From contig JAEPQD010000002.1 of assembly GCA_017642695.1 (NCBI GenBank), forward strand, positions 1,001,425 to 1,065,424: a DNA stretch of 64,000 nt. Reading direction: 5' to 3'. The position numbers and the translations under genes are program-made. This document shows positions 47,132 to 55,088 of this stretch, in pieces. The number at the start of each line of letters is the position of its first letter. Position 1 is the stretch's first letter. A model generated the notes under the pieces. The model was given only the letters and a program-made list of their open reading frames with translations, made no database searches and was not told the DNA's origin. Source of the stretch: Parvibaculum sp. GTDB taxonomy: Bacteria; Pseudomonadota; Alphaproteobacteria; Parvibaculales; Parvibaculaceae.

Positions 47132-47215
47132 ATGATTGGCCAGATTCTTCCGATCGTTCTTTTCCTCGTCGTGATCTTCGCGCTGAACAAGGCCATCACC
47201 GGCCGTTTCGGCTGA
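47132..47215 (+). CDS. 27-residue membrane miniprotein behind tRNA-Pro
   Basis: ATG 47132 to TGA 47215 encodes MIGQILPIVLFLVVIFALNK followed by AITGRFG. AGGAG at 47118-47122 sits nine bases upstream, a textbook spacing. The product is essentially one transmembrane helix with a charged end. I recall near-identical miniproteins (pattern ILPI..FL.VIFALN....GRF) in other alphaproteobacteria, which is why I call it real, but no function is known to me. Its nearest upstream gene is the tRNA, and the two may share a transcript. Confidence 0.7.
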   Translation: MIGQILPIVLFLVVIFALNKAITGRFG

Positions 47216-47308
47216 AACGCGCCGACCGTCACCGAACTGTCATAAAAACGTCATAAACATGGACGGCCGGTTCGTGGCGAGAACGCTCGAACCGGATCGA
47301 GGCCCGTT

Positions 47309-47524
47309 TCACACCGGGTCCGGACGGACCATCCAGGTGATGAGGTATTTGGCGGGAAATGCCCAAATCACACCAGCGGTGATGTAGTAGAGAAACTGCA
47401 CGAAGCCGTTCTCCGGCAGGTGCCCGCTCACCGCGATCGTCATGATCAGAAACGAATAGAGCACGAGGAAGGTCAGCAGCACGAGCGTGCCGATGAGCTT
47501 GCGGGTGCGGATGCCGAGGCGCAT
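47309..47524 (-). CDS. DUF2842 family small membrane protein
   Basis: A 71-residue two-helix protein: RTRKLIGTLVLLTFLVLYSFLIM and FVQFLYYITAGVIWAFPAKYLITWM. The ending P-x-P-L-x-x-W-M (PAKYLITWMVRP) is the DUF2842 mark, a family found in alphaproteobacteria with no known role. GGAG upstream of ATG 47524 gives the usual length; two earlier in-frame ATGs would add 14-22 polar residues. It stands alone, divergent from ctaA. Confidence 0.88.
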   Translation of the reverse strand: MRLGIRTRKLIGTLVLLTFLVLYSFLIMTIAVSGHLPENGFVQFLYYITAGVIWAFPAKYLITWMVRPDPV

Positions 47525-47668
47525 GGGCCGTCTCCGGGGCGTGTTCGTTTCGACTGGCCTTTCCATACGGTATTCACGGCCCCTGCGCAAAGCATCGGCA
47601 CCCGCGCGGCGACCTGTCGCGGCGGCTTATGGCTAGGCGGGGCCGGACGGGCGGGGTAAGAATTTTCC

Positions 47669-48703
47669 ATGAGCGTTCTGCCACGCATTCACGCGGTCGA
47701 GACGGCCGACCGGAACCGCCGCGCCATTGCGTGGTGGCTGTTCGGCGTCGCCGCGCTCGTCTTCATCATGGTGGTGGTGGGCGGGCTTACACGGCTCACC
47801 GAGAGCGGGCTCTCGATTACCGAGTGGAAGCCCGTCACGGGCGCGATCCCGCCGATGAGCGAGGAGCACTGGCAGGAGGAGTTCGATCTCTACCGCCAGA
47901 TCCCGCAATACCAGCTCATTAACAAGGGGATGTCGCTTTCCGAGTTCAAGACGATCTACTGGTGGGAGTGGAGCCACCGCTTCCTCGGCCGGCTGATCGG
48001 CGTCGCCTTCCTCGTGCCGTTCCTCTGGTTCGCGCTGACGGGCCGCATCGAACGCGCGATGGTGCCGCGGCTGCTGTTTCTCTTCGTGCTCGGCGGTGCA
48101 CAGGGCGCGCTCGGGTGGTGGATGGTGATGAGCGGGCTCACCGAGCGGACGGAGGTGAGCCAGTACCGGCTCGCGGCGCATCTGGGCCTTGCGACGCTCA
48201 TCTACGGCGCGCTGATCTGGACGGCGCTCGACATGTTCCACGGGCGGAGCACGCGGTTTCTGAGCGGGCTTTCGAAGGCGGCGCTCGCGCTCATCGTTCT
48301 CGTTTTCGCGCAGACGATCCTCGGCGCCTTCGTGGCGGGCATCCGCGCCGGGCTCATCTACAACACCTGGCCGCTTATGGCGGGTGCCTTCATTCCCGAC
48401 GGGCTCCTGAAGATGGCGCCCCTCTGGCACAATTTCTTCGAGAACCATCTCACGGTGCAGTTCCAGCACCGGATGGCGGCCTATCTGCTGCTCGCGCTCG
48501 CGGCGTGGCACGCCTGGAGCGCGCGGAAGAGCGAGGGGGCGGCGGGGGCGAACCTGCTTCTCGTCTCCATCGTTGCGCAGGCCGCGCTCGGCATCTGGAC
48601 GGTACTCTGGGTCGTGCCGATCCCGCTCGGCGCGGCGCATCAGGCGGGCGCAATGATCGTGTTCGGGATTGCGGTCTGGCACGCGCACAGGCTGGCGAAG
48701 TAG
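47669..48703 (+). CDS. ctaA: Haem A synthase (COX15/CtaA)
   Basis: CtaA oxidises haem O to haem A for aa3-type cytochrome oxidase. The 344-residue membrane protein has eight helices; conserved blocks are VVVGGLTRLTESGLSITEWKP, EFKTIYWWEWSHRFLGRLIG with a haem His, and AGIRAGLIYNTWPLMAGAFIPDG (in part) and VQFQHRMAAYLLL and AAHQAGA with further haem His residues. This is the alphaproteobacterial type without the paired-cysteine loops of Bacillus CtaA. ctaB and oxidase genes are not in the window. Confidence 0.96.
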   Translation: MSVLPRIHAVETADRNRRAIAWWLFGVAALVFIMVVVGGLTRLTESGLSITEWKPVTGAIPPMSEEHWQEEFDLYRQIPQYQLINKGMSLSEFKTIYWWEWSHRFLGRLIGVAFLVPFLWFALTGRIERAMVPRLLFLFVLGGAQGALGWWMVMSGLTERTEVSQYRLAAHLGLATLIYGALIWTALDMFHGRSTRFLSGLSKAALALIVLVFAQTILGAFVAGIRAGLIYNTWPLMAGAFIPDGLLKMAPLWHNFFENHLTVQFQHRMAAYLLLALAAWHAWSARKSEGAAGANLLLVSIVAQAALGIWTVLWVVPIPLGAAHQAGAMIVFGIAVWHAHRLAK

Positions 48704-48708
48704 GCTTG

Positions 48709-49326
48709 ATGCAGCGAACCACTGACACCCGGTCTGCTCCCATGCGCCGATATCCGTTCATCGCATTTCTTTTCCCGTTTCTTGTCTGCCTTGCGTTCAG
48801 CCCCGTGCGGGCGGATGACGGGGAGGGAAAGTGCGAGTCCAGCGATGTCCAGTTTCCCGCGGACCGGGCATACCGCGAGAAGACATGCCGCGGTGAGAGA
48901 CTGGAGAAGGAAGGGCGGTACGGCGAAGCGGCGGAAGCCTATCAAGCCGCGCTGGACATGGACCTGTTCGAGGTTCCGAACTTCGAACTTCTGCCGCGCC
49001 TTGCGCTGATGCACCACATGGCCGGAGACGAGGCGCAGGCGCGTGAAACGCTGGAAGAGGCGAAGCTCGCCCTGCAAGTCATGGCGGGAGCGGTTGTTTG
49101 CTACGGCAGTGACGGCACGACCGAATTTCATCTGAAAGAACGCTCAGGCGCCCGGCTTCCGGATTCACCGCTCACGGAGAAGGTCATGAACCGGATGTGC
49201 GGCGCGATGTATGAAGGCACCTACGGCAACTACACTTCGCTGGAGGGTCTGCTCGCGGATGCGAAGCTCGTCGAGGAATACTATAGCGTTGAGGGGGAGG
49301 TCTCTCCGGGCGATCGGGGCAGGTAG
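48709..49326 (+). CDS. Secreted helical (TPR-like) protein of unknown function
   Basis: A 205-residue protein with a signal peptide (YPFIAFLFPFLVCLAFSPVRA) and a mature part with helical repeats: RLEKEGRYGEAAEAYQAALDM and LALMHHMAGDEAQARETLEEAK (in part) look like one to two TPR units. Four cysteines (EGKCESS, KTCRGE, VVCYGS, RMCGAM) suggest two disulfides. It may start at ATG 48709 or 48742. Five bases after the ctaA stop, so it may be co-transcribed. I do not recognise a family; periplasmic scaffold is a guess. Confidence 0.7.
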   Translation: MQRTTDTRSAPMRRYPFIAFLFPFLVCLAFSPVRADDGEGKCESSDVQFPADRAYREKTCRGERLEKEGRYGEAAEAYQAALDMDLFEVPNFELLPRLALMHHMAGDEAQARETLEEAKLALQVMAGAVVCYGSDGTTEFHLKERSGARLPDSPLTEKVMNRMCGAMYEGTYGNYTSLEGLLADAKLVEEYYSVEGEVSPGDRGR

Positions 49327-49355
49327 GTTGGCGAAGTAGGGCGCGAAGGGACTCA

Positions 49356-49379
49356 CGCAGAGGCGCAGAGCCGCAGAGG
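49356..49379. repeat. 8-nt-period triplet repeat, variant CGCAGAGG
   Basis: Three units CGCAGAGG-CGCAGAGC-CGCAGAGG follow ACTCA, in a 204-base gap with no gene (49327-49530). The unit resembles the CACGGAG and CGCGAAG triplets near 56.1 kb. Confidence 0.7.
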
Positions 49380-49406
49380 GCTTTTACTTTTCTTTCCGAA
49401 AAGCAG

Positions 49407-49500
49407 GTGTCATCCCGGCGAAAGCCGGGATCCCTGGGCCGTTCAATTGCCACGGGGTGCCGATAGGCAGATGGACCCCGGCTTTCGCCGGGGTGACACT
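49407..49500. repeat. Paired inverted hairpin repeat, copy 1
   Basis: Left arm 49407-49433 holds TCCCGGC-GAAA-GCCGGGA (49413-49430); right arm 49474-49500 holds CCCCGGC-TTTC-GCCGGGG (49476-49493). The arms are imperfect reverse complements of each other, ending TGACAC. Between them 40 bases show nothing recognisable. It lies between the secreted-protein gene and metY. Confidence 0.75.
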
Positions 49501-49530
49501 GTTTGTTTTGAGGCGGGCTGAAGGACCCTC

Positions 49531-50805
49531 TTACGCCTTCAGGGCCTGGTCGAGGTCGGCGATGATGTCGTCGGCGTCCTCGATGCCGACGGAGAGGCGG
49601 ACGACGTCGGGGCCGGCGCCGGCGGAGGTTTTCTGTTCGTCCGTGAGCTGACGATGGGTCGTCGAGGCCGGATGGATGATGAGGCTGCGCGTGTCGCCGA
49701 CATTGGCGAGGTGGCTGAGGAGATCGACCGCACCAACGAGCTTCACGCCCGCCTCGTAACCGTCCTTGAGACCGAAGGTGAAGACCGCGCCCGCGCCCTT
49801 CGGGGAATATTTCTTCATCAGCGCATTCGACTTGTCGCCGTCGAGGCCCGCATAGGACACCCATGAGACCTTGGGGTGGTCTTTGAGGAATTTCGCGACC
49901 TTGAGCGCATTGTCGCAATGCTTCTGCATGCGAAGCGGCAGGGTCTCGATGCCGGTCAGGATCATGAAGGCGTTGAAGGGCGAGATGGCCGGGCCGAGAT
50001 CGCGCAGGCCCAGCACCCGGCAGGCAATGGCGAAGGCGATGGGGCCGAAGGTCTCGTGGATCTTGAGGCCGTTATAGGAAGCGCAGGGCTCCGAGAGGGT
50101 CGGATACTTGCCGCCCTTCGACCAGTCGAACTTGCCGCCATCGACGATGATGCCGCCCATGGAGTTGCCGTGGCCGCCGAGGAACTTGGTCGCCGAATGG
50201 ACGACGAGGTCGGCGCCGTGGGAGAGCGGCTGGCAGAGATAGGGTGAGGCGAGCGTGTTGTCGACGACGAGGGGGACGCCCGCGTCATGCGCCACTTTCG
50301 CGATGGCCGCGATGTCGGTGACGAGGCCACCGGGGTTCGCGATGCTTTCGATGAAGACGGCTTTGGTCTTCGGGCCGATGGCCGCCTTGATGCTTGCCGG
50401 GTCGGTCGCGTCCGCCCAGTCGACTTCCCAGCCGAACTTCTTGAAGGAATGGCCGAACTGGTTGATGGAGCCGCCATAAAGCTGCTTCACGGCGACGAAA
50501 CGGTCGCCCGGCTGCAGCATGGTGTGGAAGACGAGCATCTGCGCGGCATGGCCCGAGGCGACGGCAAGCGCCGCCGTGCCGCCTTCGAGCGCGGCGACGC
50601 GCTCCTCGAGGACGGCGGTCGTCGGGTTGGTGATGCGGGTGTAGATGTTGCCGAAGGCCTGAAGGCCGAAGAGCGAGGCCGCGTGATCGACATCGTCGAA
50701 GACGAAGGAGGTTGTCTGGTAGATGGGCGTCGCGCGCGCGCCGGTCGTGGGGTCGGGCTGGGCGCCTGCATGGACGGCGAGAGTGTCGAATTTGCGGTCG
50801 GTCAT
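49531..50805 (-). CDS. metY: O-acetylhomoserine sulfhydrylase/aminocarboxypropyltransferase
   Basis: A 424-residue PLP enzyme of the Cys/Met metabolism family that makes homocysteine from O-acetylhomoserine and sulfide. TLAVHAGAQPDPTTGARATPIYQTTSF (in part), YTRITNPTTAVLEERVAALEGG (in part) and the PLP lysine in VVHSATKFLGGHG are decisive; the length and SHGADLVVHSATK block point to MetY rather than MetB. AAGAGAGG precedes the ATG. The structured repeat pair at 50851-51009 lies directly upstream, in the promoter region. Confidence 0.94.
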   Translation of the reverse strand: MTDRKFDTLAVHAGAQPDPTTGARATPIYQTTSFVFDDVDHAASLFGLQAFGNIYTRITNPTTAVLEERVAALEGGTAALAVASGHAAQMLVFHTMLQPGDRFVAVKQLYGGSINQFGHSFKKFGWEVDWADATDPASIKAAIGPKTKAVFIESIANPGGLVTDIAAIAKVAHDAGVPLVVDNTLASPYLCQPLSHGADLVVHSATKFLGGHGNSMGGIIVDGGKFDWSKGGKYPTLSEPCASYNGLKIHETFGPIAFAIACRVLGLRDLGPAISPFNAFMILTGIETLPLRMQKHCDNALKVAKFLKDHPKVSWVSYAGLDGDKSNALMKKYSPKGAGAVFTFGLKDGYEAGVKLVGAVDLLSHLANVGDTRSLIIHPASTTHRQLTDEQKTSAGAGPDVVRLSVGIEDADDIIADLDQALKA

Positions 50806-50850
50806 GTTTGCCTCTCTTGTGTTTCAGTCGGCTTGTTTTTCTCTTTGATT

Positions 50851-51009
50851 GTCATTGCCGGGCTTGACCCGGCAATCCAGAAGGCGCGGTACGCGCCGTC
50901 GCTCTTCGAACAATTATCTTCACGAGTATTCGACACGTCCGAAGAGTCTCATGAAGAAAGACGCCGCCTTCGGCGGCTACTGGACCCCCGGGTCAAGCCC
51001 GGGGGTGAC
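50851..51009. repeat. Paired inverted hairpin repeat, copy 2
   Basis: Left arm 50851-50880 contains TTGCCGGG-CTTGA-CCCGGCAA; right arm 50980-51009 contains CCCCCGGG-TCAAG-CCCGGGGG. The arms are reverse complements except at three paired positions, where each arm changes both sides of its own stem. About 100 bases between the arms hold no gene. It fills the gap between metY and the CoA-binding gene. Confidence 0.78.
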
Positions 51010-51029
51010 GAGTAAATAGTGGTGGAACG

Positions 51030-51464
51030 CTACATCCCCAGTCTCGGCATTTCGATCTTCGGGCAGCGGTTCATGACCACGCGGAGGCCCGCGGCGCGGG
51101 CGCGGGCGGCGGCTTCCTCGTGGACGACGCCCAGCTGCATCCAGACGGATTTCGCCCCGATGGCGACCGCCTCGTCGGCGACAGGGCCTGCCGCTTCCGA
51201 ATTGCGGAAAACGTCCACCATGTCGACCTTCTCCGGAATGTCGGCGAGTGACGCATAGACCTTCTCGCCGTTGAGCTCCTTGCCCGCGAGGCCGGGGTTC
51301 ACCGGAATGACCCGATAGCCCTTGCCCTGCAGGAAGCGCATGACGCCGTTCGAGTCGCGCGCGGGGTTCGCGCTTGCGCCGACAAGGGCGATCACCTTCG
51401 TGGTCTTCAGGATGTGCTCGACGTCGCCGGGCTCGACTTCATTTACGTTTGGGGAAGTGCTCAT
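51030..51464 (-). CDS. CoA-binding domain protein (YccU family)
   Basis: A 144-residue single-domain Rossmann protein of the succinyl-CoA-synthetase-like CoA-binding type. [20 protein letters not shown] and [22 protein letters not shown] are diagnostic, and [30 protein letters not shown] (in part) is the family end. Reported relatives bind CoA; the cellular role is not settled. GGGAAGA upstream of ATG 51464, which overlaps the enoyl-CoA hydratase stop (ATGA), so it is the second gene of that pair. Confidence 0.9.
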   Translation of the reverse strand: MSTSPNVNEVEPGDVEHILKTTKVIALVGASANPARDSNGVMRFLQGKGYRVIPVNPGLAGKELNGEKVYASLADIPEKVDMVDVFRNSEAAGPVADEAVAIGAKSVWMQLGVVHEEAAARARAAGLRVVMNRCPKIEMPRLGM

Positions 51465-52282
51465 CTGTCTTCCCATTTCGGATCGCGCTTCTCGATGAAG
51501 GCGCCGATGCCTTCTTCCGCGTCGCGCGCGAGCATGTTCGTCACCATGACCTCGCTCGCATAGTCGTAGGCTGCCGAGAGCGGCTTTTCGAGCTGGTCGT
51601 AGAAGGCCTTCTTGCCGATGGAGACGGTAAGCGCGGATTTCGACGCGATGATGTCCGCGAAACGCGAGACGGCAGCGTCGAGCTCCGACGCGGGCACGGC
51701 AGCGTTCACGAGGCCCATTTCGGCGGCGCGGGTGGCGGAGATCATCTCGCCCGTCAGCAGCATTTCCATCGCGTGCTTGCGCGTCACGTTGCGCGAGAGG
51801 GCGACCATGGGCGTCGAGCAGAAGAGGCCGATATTGACGCCGGGTGTCGCGAACTTCGCATCGTCGGCCGCGACGGCGAGGTCGCAGCTTGCGACGAGCT
51901 GGCAGCCCGCCGCGGTCGCGATGCCGTGGACGCGGGCGATGACGGGCTTCGGGCAATGGACGATCGCCTGCATGAGCGTGCTGCAGAGCTTCATCGTCTT
52001 CTGGAAGAAGGTGCGGCCGCGATCGCCGCCGGAGCGGGCGGCGGTGAGTTCCTTCAGGTCGTGGCCGGCGCAGAAGGCGGGACCGTTGGCGGCGAGCACG
52101 ACGGCGCGGACAGAAGCGTCGGCGGCGATGGCTTCGAGTTCGGCGGTGAGCGCGCGCATCAGGGCTTCGGAGAGGCTGTTGCGCTGTTTCGGGCGATTGA
52201 GCGTGAGGGTGGCGACACCGTTCGCATCCTCGCGGAGGAGGACGGGCTCGGCGGGGGCCGCTTTTTCGGCGGGCTGGCTCAT
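51461..52282 (-). CDS. Enoyl-CoA hydratase/isomerase family protein (ECHDC3-like)
   Basis: A 273-residue crotonase. [19 protein letters not shown] and [14 protein letters not shown] mark the oxyanion loop, and [29 protein letters not shown] is the family helix; GLFCSTP replaces the usual 'GLIPGAGGTQRL' segment, typical of the ECHDC3 subgroup. The two catalytic Glu positions of crotonase are not both evident, so the true reaction is unsure. GGGAGAG lies upstream of ATG 52282. Overlaps the CoA-binding gene. Confidence 0.85.
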   Translation of the reverse strand: MSQPAEKAAPAEPVLLREDANGVATLTLNRPKQRNSLSEALMRALTAELEAIAADASVRAVVLAANGPAFCAGHDLKELTAARSGGDRGRTFFQKTMKLCSTLMQAIVHCPKPVIARVHGIATAAGCQLVASCDLAVAADDAKFATPGVNIGLFCSTPMVALSRNVTRKHAMEMLLTGEMISATRAAEMGLVNAAVPASELDAAVSRFADIIASKSALTVSIGKKAFYDQLEKPLSAAYDYASEVMVTNMLARDAEEGIGAFIEKRDPKWEDR

Positions 52283-52369
52283 GACACTCTCCCTGATTGC
52301 TTTTTCCGGGAGCATAGCGCCCGGGGCCGTTCGAAGCGAGTATGGCGGCGAACGGGAAAGGAGGGCGGG

Positions 52370-52774
52370 ATGCGCGTGTGGAAAGCCGGTGCGGCCTATT
52401 TCGGGCTGGTCTTCGCGGCCGGGTTCCTGCTCGGCCCGGTACGGGAGTTCTGGGCGATACCGATGTTCGGCGCGACAGGGGGGCTGCTGCTGGAGGCGGT
52501 GGTCATCGTGCCGGTTATCGTTCTCGCTGCGCGGTGGTGCGCGGACCGCTTCTCCGTCGAGGGGACGGGAGAGCGCCTGCGGATGGGCGCGGCGGCGTTC
52601 GTTCTTCTGCTTGCCGCCGAATTGGCGGGGTCCATGCTGCTCAGGGGAATGAGCGTGGGCGCGTATTTCATGCGCTTCGGGAGCGCGCCGGGGGCGATCT
52701 CGCTAGCGCTTTTCGTGCTTTTCGCGGCGATGCCCGCTGTCATCCGGATATTCGATAGAGCACGTGACGCTTGA
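52370..52774 (+). CDS. Small four-helix membrane protein, unknown
   Basis: A 134-residue protein with four hydrophobic segments ([70 protein letters not shown]). AAAGGAGGGCGG gives a strong ribosome site for ATG 52370. No named family recognised; the pattern 'FGLVF..GF.LGPVRE' is seen in other hypothetical alphaproteobacterial proteins. Its last 35 bases overlap the convergent GNAT gene. Confidence 0.75.
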   Translation: MRVWKAGAAYFGLVFAAGFLLGPVREFWAIPMFGATGGLLLEAVVIVPVIVLAARWCADRFSVEGTGERLRMGAAAFVLLLAAELAGSMLLRGMSVGAYFMRFGSAPGAISLALFVLFAAMPAVIRIFDRARDA

Positions 52775-53288
52775 GGCGGTGGCCGTCGGGCAGGGCCGGA
52801 TGGTCGAAATCGTTCGCCTCGTCATGCGTCATGCCGAGGCGCTGCATGACGGCTTGCGACTTGAGATTGGTGGTCGTGGTGAAGGAGACGATTTCGGGAA
52901 GGCCGAGCGCGCCGAAGCCATACGCGAGGGCGGCGCGGGCGGCCTCGGTCGCGTAGCCCTTGCCCCAATGCGCGGGCGCGAGACGCCAGCCGATCTCGAC
53001 GATGGTGGCGGGTGGTGCGGGCACGAAAGGCGCCTCGAAGGTGACGGGGCGGATCCCGGCGAAGCCGATGAACGGCGCGACGCCCGGCACTTCGAGCGCC
53101 CAGAAGCCGTAGCCCATGATCTCCAGATCGGACTTCAGGATTGAGGCGACATTGTCGGAGGCGGCCCGGTCGAGCGTTCCCGGAAAATGCTCCATGACCT
53201 TCGGGTCGGCCGACATGGCGGCAAAGGGTTCGAAGTCCTCTTCGCGCCAGGGGCGGAGGATCAGCCGTTCGGTTCGCAATGTCGTCAT
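52740..53288 (-). CDS. GNAT family N-acetyltransferase (RimJ/RimL-like)
   Basis: A 182-residue acetyltransferase. RTERLILRPWREEDFEPFA opens the RimJ/RimL-type fold; the acetyl-CoA loop is WGKGYATEAARAAL, followed by FTTTTNLKSQAVMQRLGM, the usual 'N.aS..v.eklG' helix. Natural acceptor unknown (ribosomal proteins or small amines in relatives). Convergent with, and overlapping, the small membrane protein by 35 bases; divergent from the thioesterase. Confidence 0.9.
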   Translation of the reverse strand: MTTLRTERLILRPWREEDFEPFAAMSADPKVMEHFPGTLDRAASDNVASILKSDLEIMGYGFWALEVPGVAPFIGFAGIRPVTFEAPFVPAPPATIVEIGWRLAPAHWGKGYATEAARAALAYGFGALGLPEIVSFTTTTNLKSQAVMQRLGMTHDEANDFDHPALPDGHRLKRHVLYRISG

Positions 53289-53390
53289 GACGGTCCCCTC
53301 AGACGGTAGATGGGCGTTTTAGCGCGGGCGGCGCTTTTTGTCGCGGCGCGGCTTTGGGGTAAAAGCGGCGGACAGTTGAGGGAGGGGCAT

Positions 53391-53912
53391 ATGGCCGATC
53401 TGAAGCCGGTGATGAACGTCGCGGAGCTGGAAGCGTTCATGGAGCGCGAGTTCCCGCAGATGCGGATGGGGGCCGACACGACGCGGATCGAGGCCGTGGG
53501 GCCCGGAACGGCGACGCTCCGGCTCGGCTTTTCGGAGCGGAACCTCAGGCCCGGCGGCACGATCTCGGGGCCGGCGATGATGGCGCTGGCGGATTACGCG
53601 ATGTATGCGGCGGTGCTGGCGCATATCGGGCCGGTGGGGCTTGCGGTGACGACGAGCTTTCACATGGACTTCATGCGGCGGCCGGAGCAGGCGGACATTC
53701 TCGCGGAAGCGCGGCTGATGAAGCTTGGCCGGGTGCTGGCGGTGGGGGCGATCGAGCTCACCCAGGCGGGCGCGAGCGGGCCCGTTGCGCACGGGACCTG
53801 CACCTATTCGATCCCGCCGTCGGCCAGCCCCGCCGGGGGCGGCGAGACGGCAGAGGCGGCGTCCCGGAAGCCGGCCAGGCGAAAATGGGGTAACTGGTTA
53901 CCTCATAGATAA
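53391..53912 (+). CDS. PaaI family hotdog thioesterase
   Basis: A 173-residue hotdog-fold protein. ATLRLGFSERNLRPGGTISGPAMMALADYAMYAAVL (in part) places the catalytic residue region after 'GG.isG', and TTSFHMDFMRRP and ILAEARLMKLGRVLAVG are the two strands of the hotdog sheet. It probably hydrolyses an aromatic or small acyl-CoA; substrate unknown. GGGAGGGGCAT precedes ATG 53391. The C-terminal 30 residues (SASPAGGGETAEAA...) are low-complexity. Confidence 0.88.
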   Translation: MADLKPVMNVAELEAFMEREFPQMRMGADTTRIEAVGPGTATLRLGFSERNLRPGGTISGPAMMALADYAMYAAVLAHIGPVGLAVTTSFHMDFMRRPEQADILAEARLMKLGRVLAVGAIELTQAGASGPVAHGTCTYSIPPSASPAGGGETAEAASRKPARRKWGNWLPHR

Positions 53913-53960
53913 AACGCTGCGATTAAAGCCTTTTTCGGGGGTGTGCCCGGCTCAATGCTG

Positions 53961-53989
53961 TTGACAGGGCGGCCGGGAGGTCCTAGAAG
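53961..53989 (+). promoter_or_regulatory. Promoter of the rplM-rpsI operon
   Basis: TTGACA (53961-53966), 17-base spacer, TAGAAG (53984-53989), about 65 bases before the rplM ATG. A consensus -35 with good spacing; the expected start is near 53996, so the leader hairpin at 54003-54021 would be transcribed. Confidence 0.6.
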
Positions 53990-54002
53990 CAGCGCCGAAC
54001 CG

Positions 54003-54021
54003 GGGCCGCGACGTGCGGCCC
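54003..54021 (+). promoter_or_regulatory. Leader hairpin of the rplM-rpsI message
   Basis: GGGCCGC (54003-54009), loop GACGT, GCGGCCC (54015-54021), followed by TCTTTAATTT. It sits between the promoter and the rplM start, so it could act as an attenuator or as a binding site for L13 or S9 autoregulation. Confidence 0.45.
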
Positions 54022-54053
54022 TCTTTAATTTGCAGATGCCCGGGATTTTCGCC

Positions 54054-54518
54054 ATGAAGACCTACTCCGCGAAAGCCTCCGAAATCGAGAAGAAGTGGAT
54101 CGTGATCGACGCCGAAGGCGTCGTCGTCGGCCGTCTCGCGTCGTTCGTTGCGAACCGACTGCGCGGCAAGCACAAGCCGACCTACACGCCCCACATGGAT
54201 TGCGGAGACCACGTGATCATCGTGAACGCCGGCAAGGTGGCGCTCACCGGCAAGAAGTACGACGACAAGCGCTACTATCGCCACACGGGCCATCCCGGCG
54301 GCATCAAGGAAACGAGCCCGAAGCGGATTCTCGAAGGCCGCTTCCCGGAGCGTGTGGTCGAATTCGCCGTGAAGCGCATGATCCCGCGCGGGCCGCTCGG
54401 CCGCCAGCAGATGACGCATCTCCATATCTATGGCGGCGCGGAGCATCCGCATGAGGCGCAGCAGCCCGAGAAGATCGACTTCGCCGCCCAGAACCGCAAG
54501 AACGTCAGGATCGCATAA
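54054..54518 (+). CDS. rplM: 50S ribosomal protein L13
   Basis: A 154-residue ribosomal protein that organises early 23S rRNA assembly. It begins [20 protein letters not shown], then [21 protein letters not shown], the family helix, and [21 protein letters not shown] (in part) near the C terminus. ATG 54054 is the conserved start; the open frame to 53943 runs back through the promoter. rpsI follows two bases after its stop. Confidence 0.97.
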   Translation: MKTYSAKASEIEKKWIVIDAEGVVVGRLASFVANRLRGKHKPTYTPHMDCGDHVIIVNAGKVALTGKKYDDKRYYRHTGHPGGIKETSPKRILEGRFPERVVEFAVKRMIPRGPLGRQQMTHLHIYGGAEHPHEAQQPEKIDFAAQNRKNVRIA

Positions 54519-54520
54519 TC

Positions 54521-55018
54521 ATGTCCGAAACAACCACGCTCGAAGACCTGAAGGGCGCGATGGAAGGCACGGGCGCCGCTGCCCCGACGCCGGACGCGAA
54601 TGCGGCCCCCACCGAGCCGAAGCTCGACAAGTTCGGCCGCGCCTATGCGACCGGCAAGCGCAAGAACGCCGTCGCGCGCGTCTGGATCAAGCCGGGCTCC
54701 GGCCGCATCAAGATCAACGGGCGCGACCTCGAAGTCTATTTCGCGCGGCCCGTGCTGCGCATGATCCTCAACCAGCCGCTGGTCGTGACCGCGCGCGAGA
54801 AGCAGTTCGACATCACCGCGACGGTGGTGGGCGGCGGTCTCTCGGGCCAGGCGGGCGCGATCCGTCACGGGCTGTCGCGGGCGCTGACCTATTTCGAGCC
54901 GGGGCTGCGTCCCGCGCTGAAGAAGGAAGGCTTCCTCACGCGCGACAGCCGCGTGGTCGAACGCAAGAAGTACGGCAAGGCGAAGGCCCGCCGCAGCTTC
55001 CAGTTCTCGAAGCGCTGA
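54521..55018 (+). CDS. rpsI: 30S ribosomal protein S9
   Basis: A 165-residue S9, whose C-terminal tail reaches the P-site tRNA. An alphaproteobacterial N-terminal extension of about 35 residues precedes [38 protein letters not shown] and the terminal SFQFSKR are conserved. It starts two bases after rplM. A strong terminator follows at 55040. Confidence 0.97.
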   Translation: MSETTTLEDLKGAMEGTGAAAPTPDANAAPTEPKLDKFGRAYATGKRKNAVARVWIKPGSGRIKINGRDLEVYFARPVLRMILNQPLVVTAREKQFDITATVVGGGLSGQAGAIRHGLSRALTYFEPGLRPALKKEGFLTRDSRVVERKKYGKAKARRSFQFSKR

Positions 55019-55039
55019 TCCCTTTCAGGGGTTCACGAG

Positions 55040-55077
55040 AAGGCGCTTCGTTTCCACGAAGCGCCTTTTCTGTTTTT
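55040..55077 (+). terminator. Rho-independent terminator after rpsI
   Basis: AAGGCGCTTCGT (55040-55051), loop TTCC, ACGAAGCGCCTT (55056-55067), then TTCTGTTTTT. A perfect 12-bp stem. Its T-run abuts the GGAG ribosome site of argC, which leaves no room for a separate argC promoter downstream of it. Confidence 0.9.
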
Positions 55078-55088
55078 GGAGCATGGTG

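Noticed and set aside
49407..51009. Possible CRISPR array
   Set aside because: The repeats are hairpin pairs at irregular spacing, not a regular repeat-spacer series, and no cas genes are present.
50806..51029. SAM-type riboswitch upstream of metY
   Set aside because: No SAM-II-like core was recognised on the minus strand; the region is filled by the hairpin repeat.
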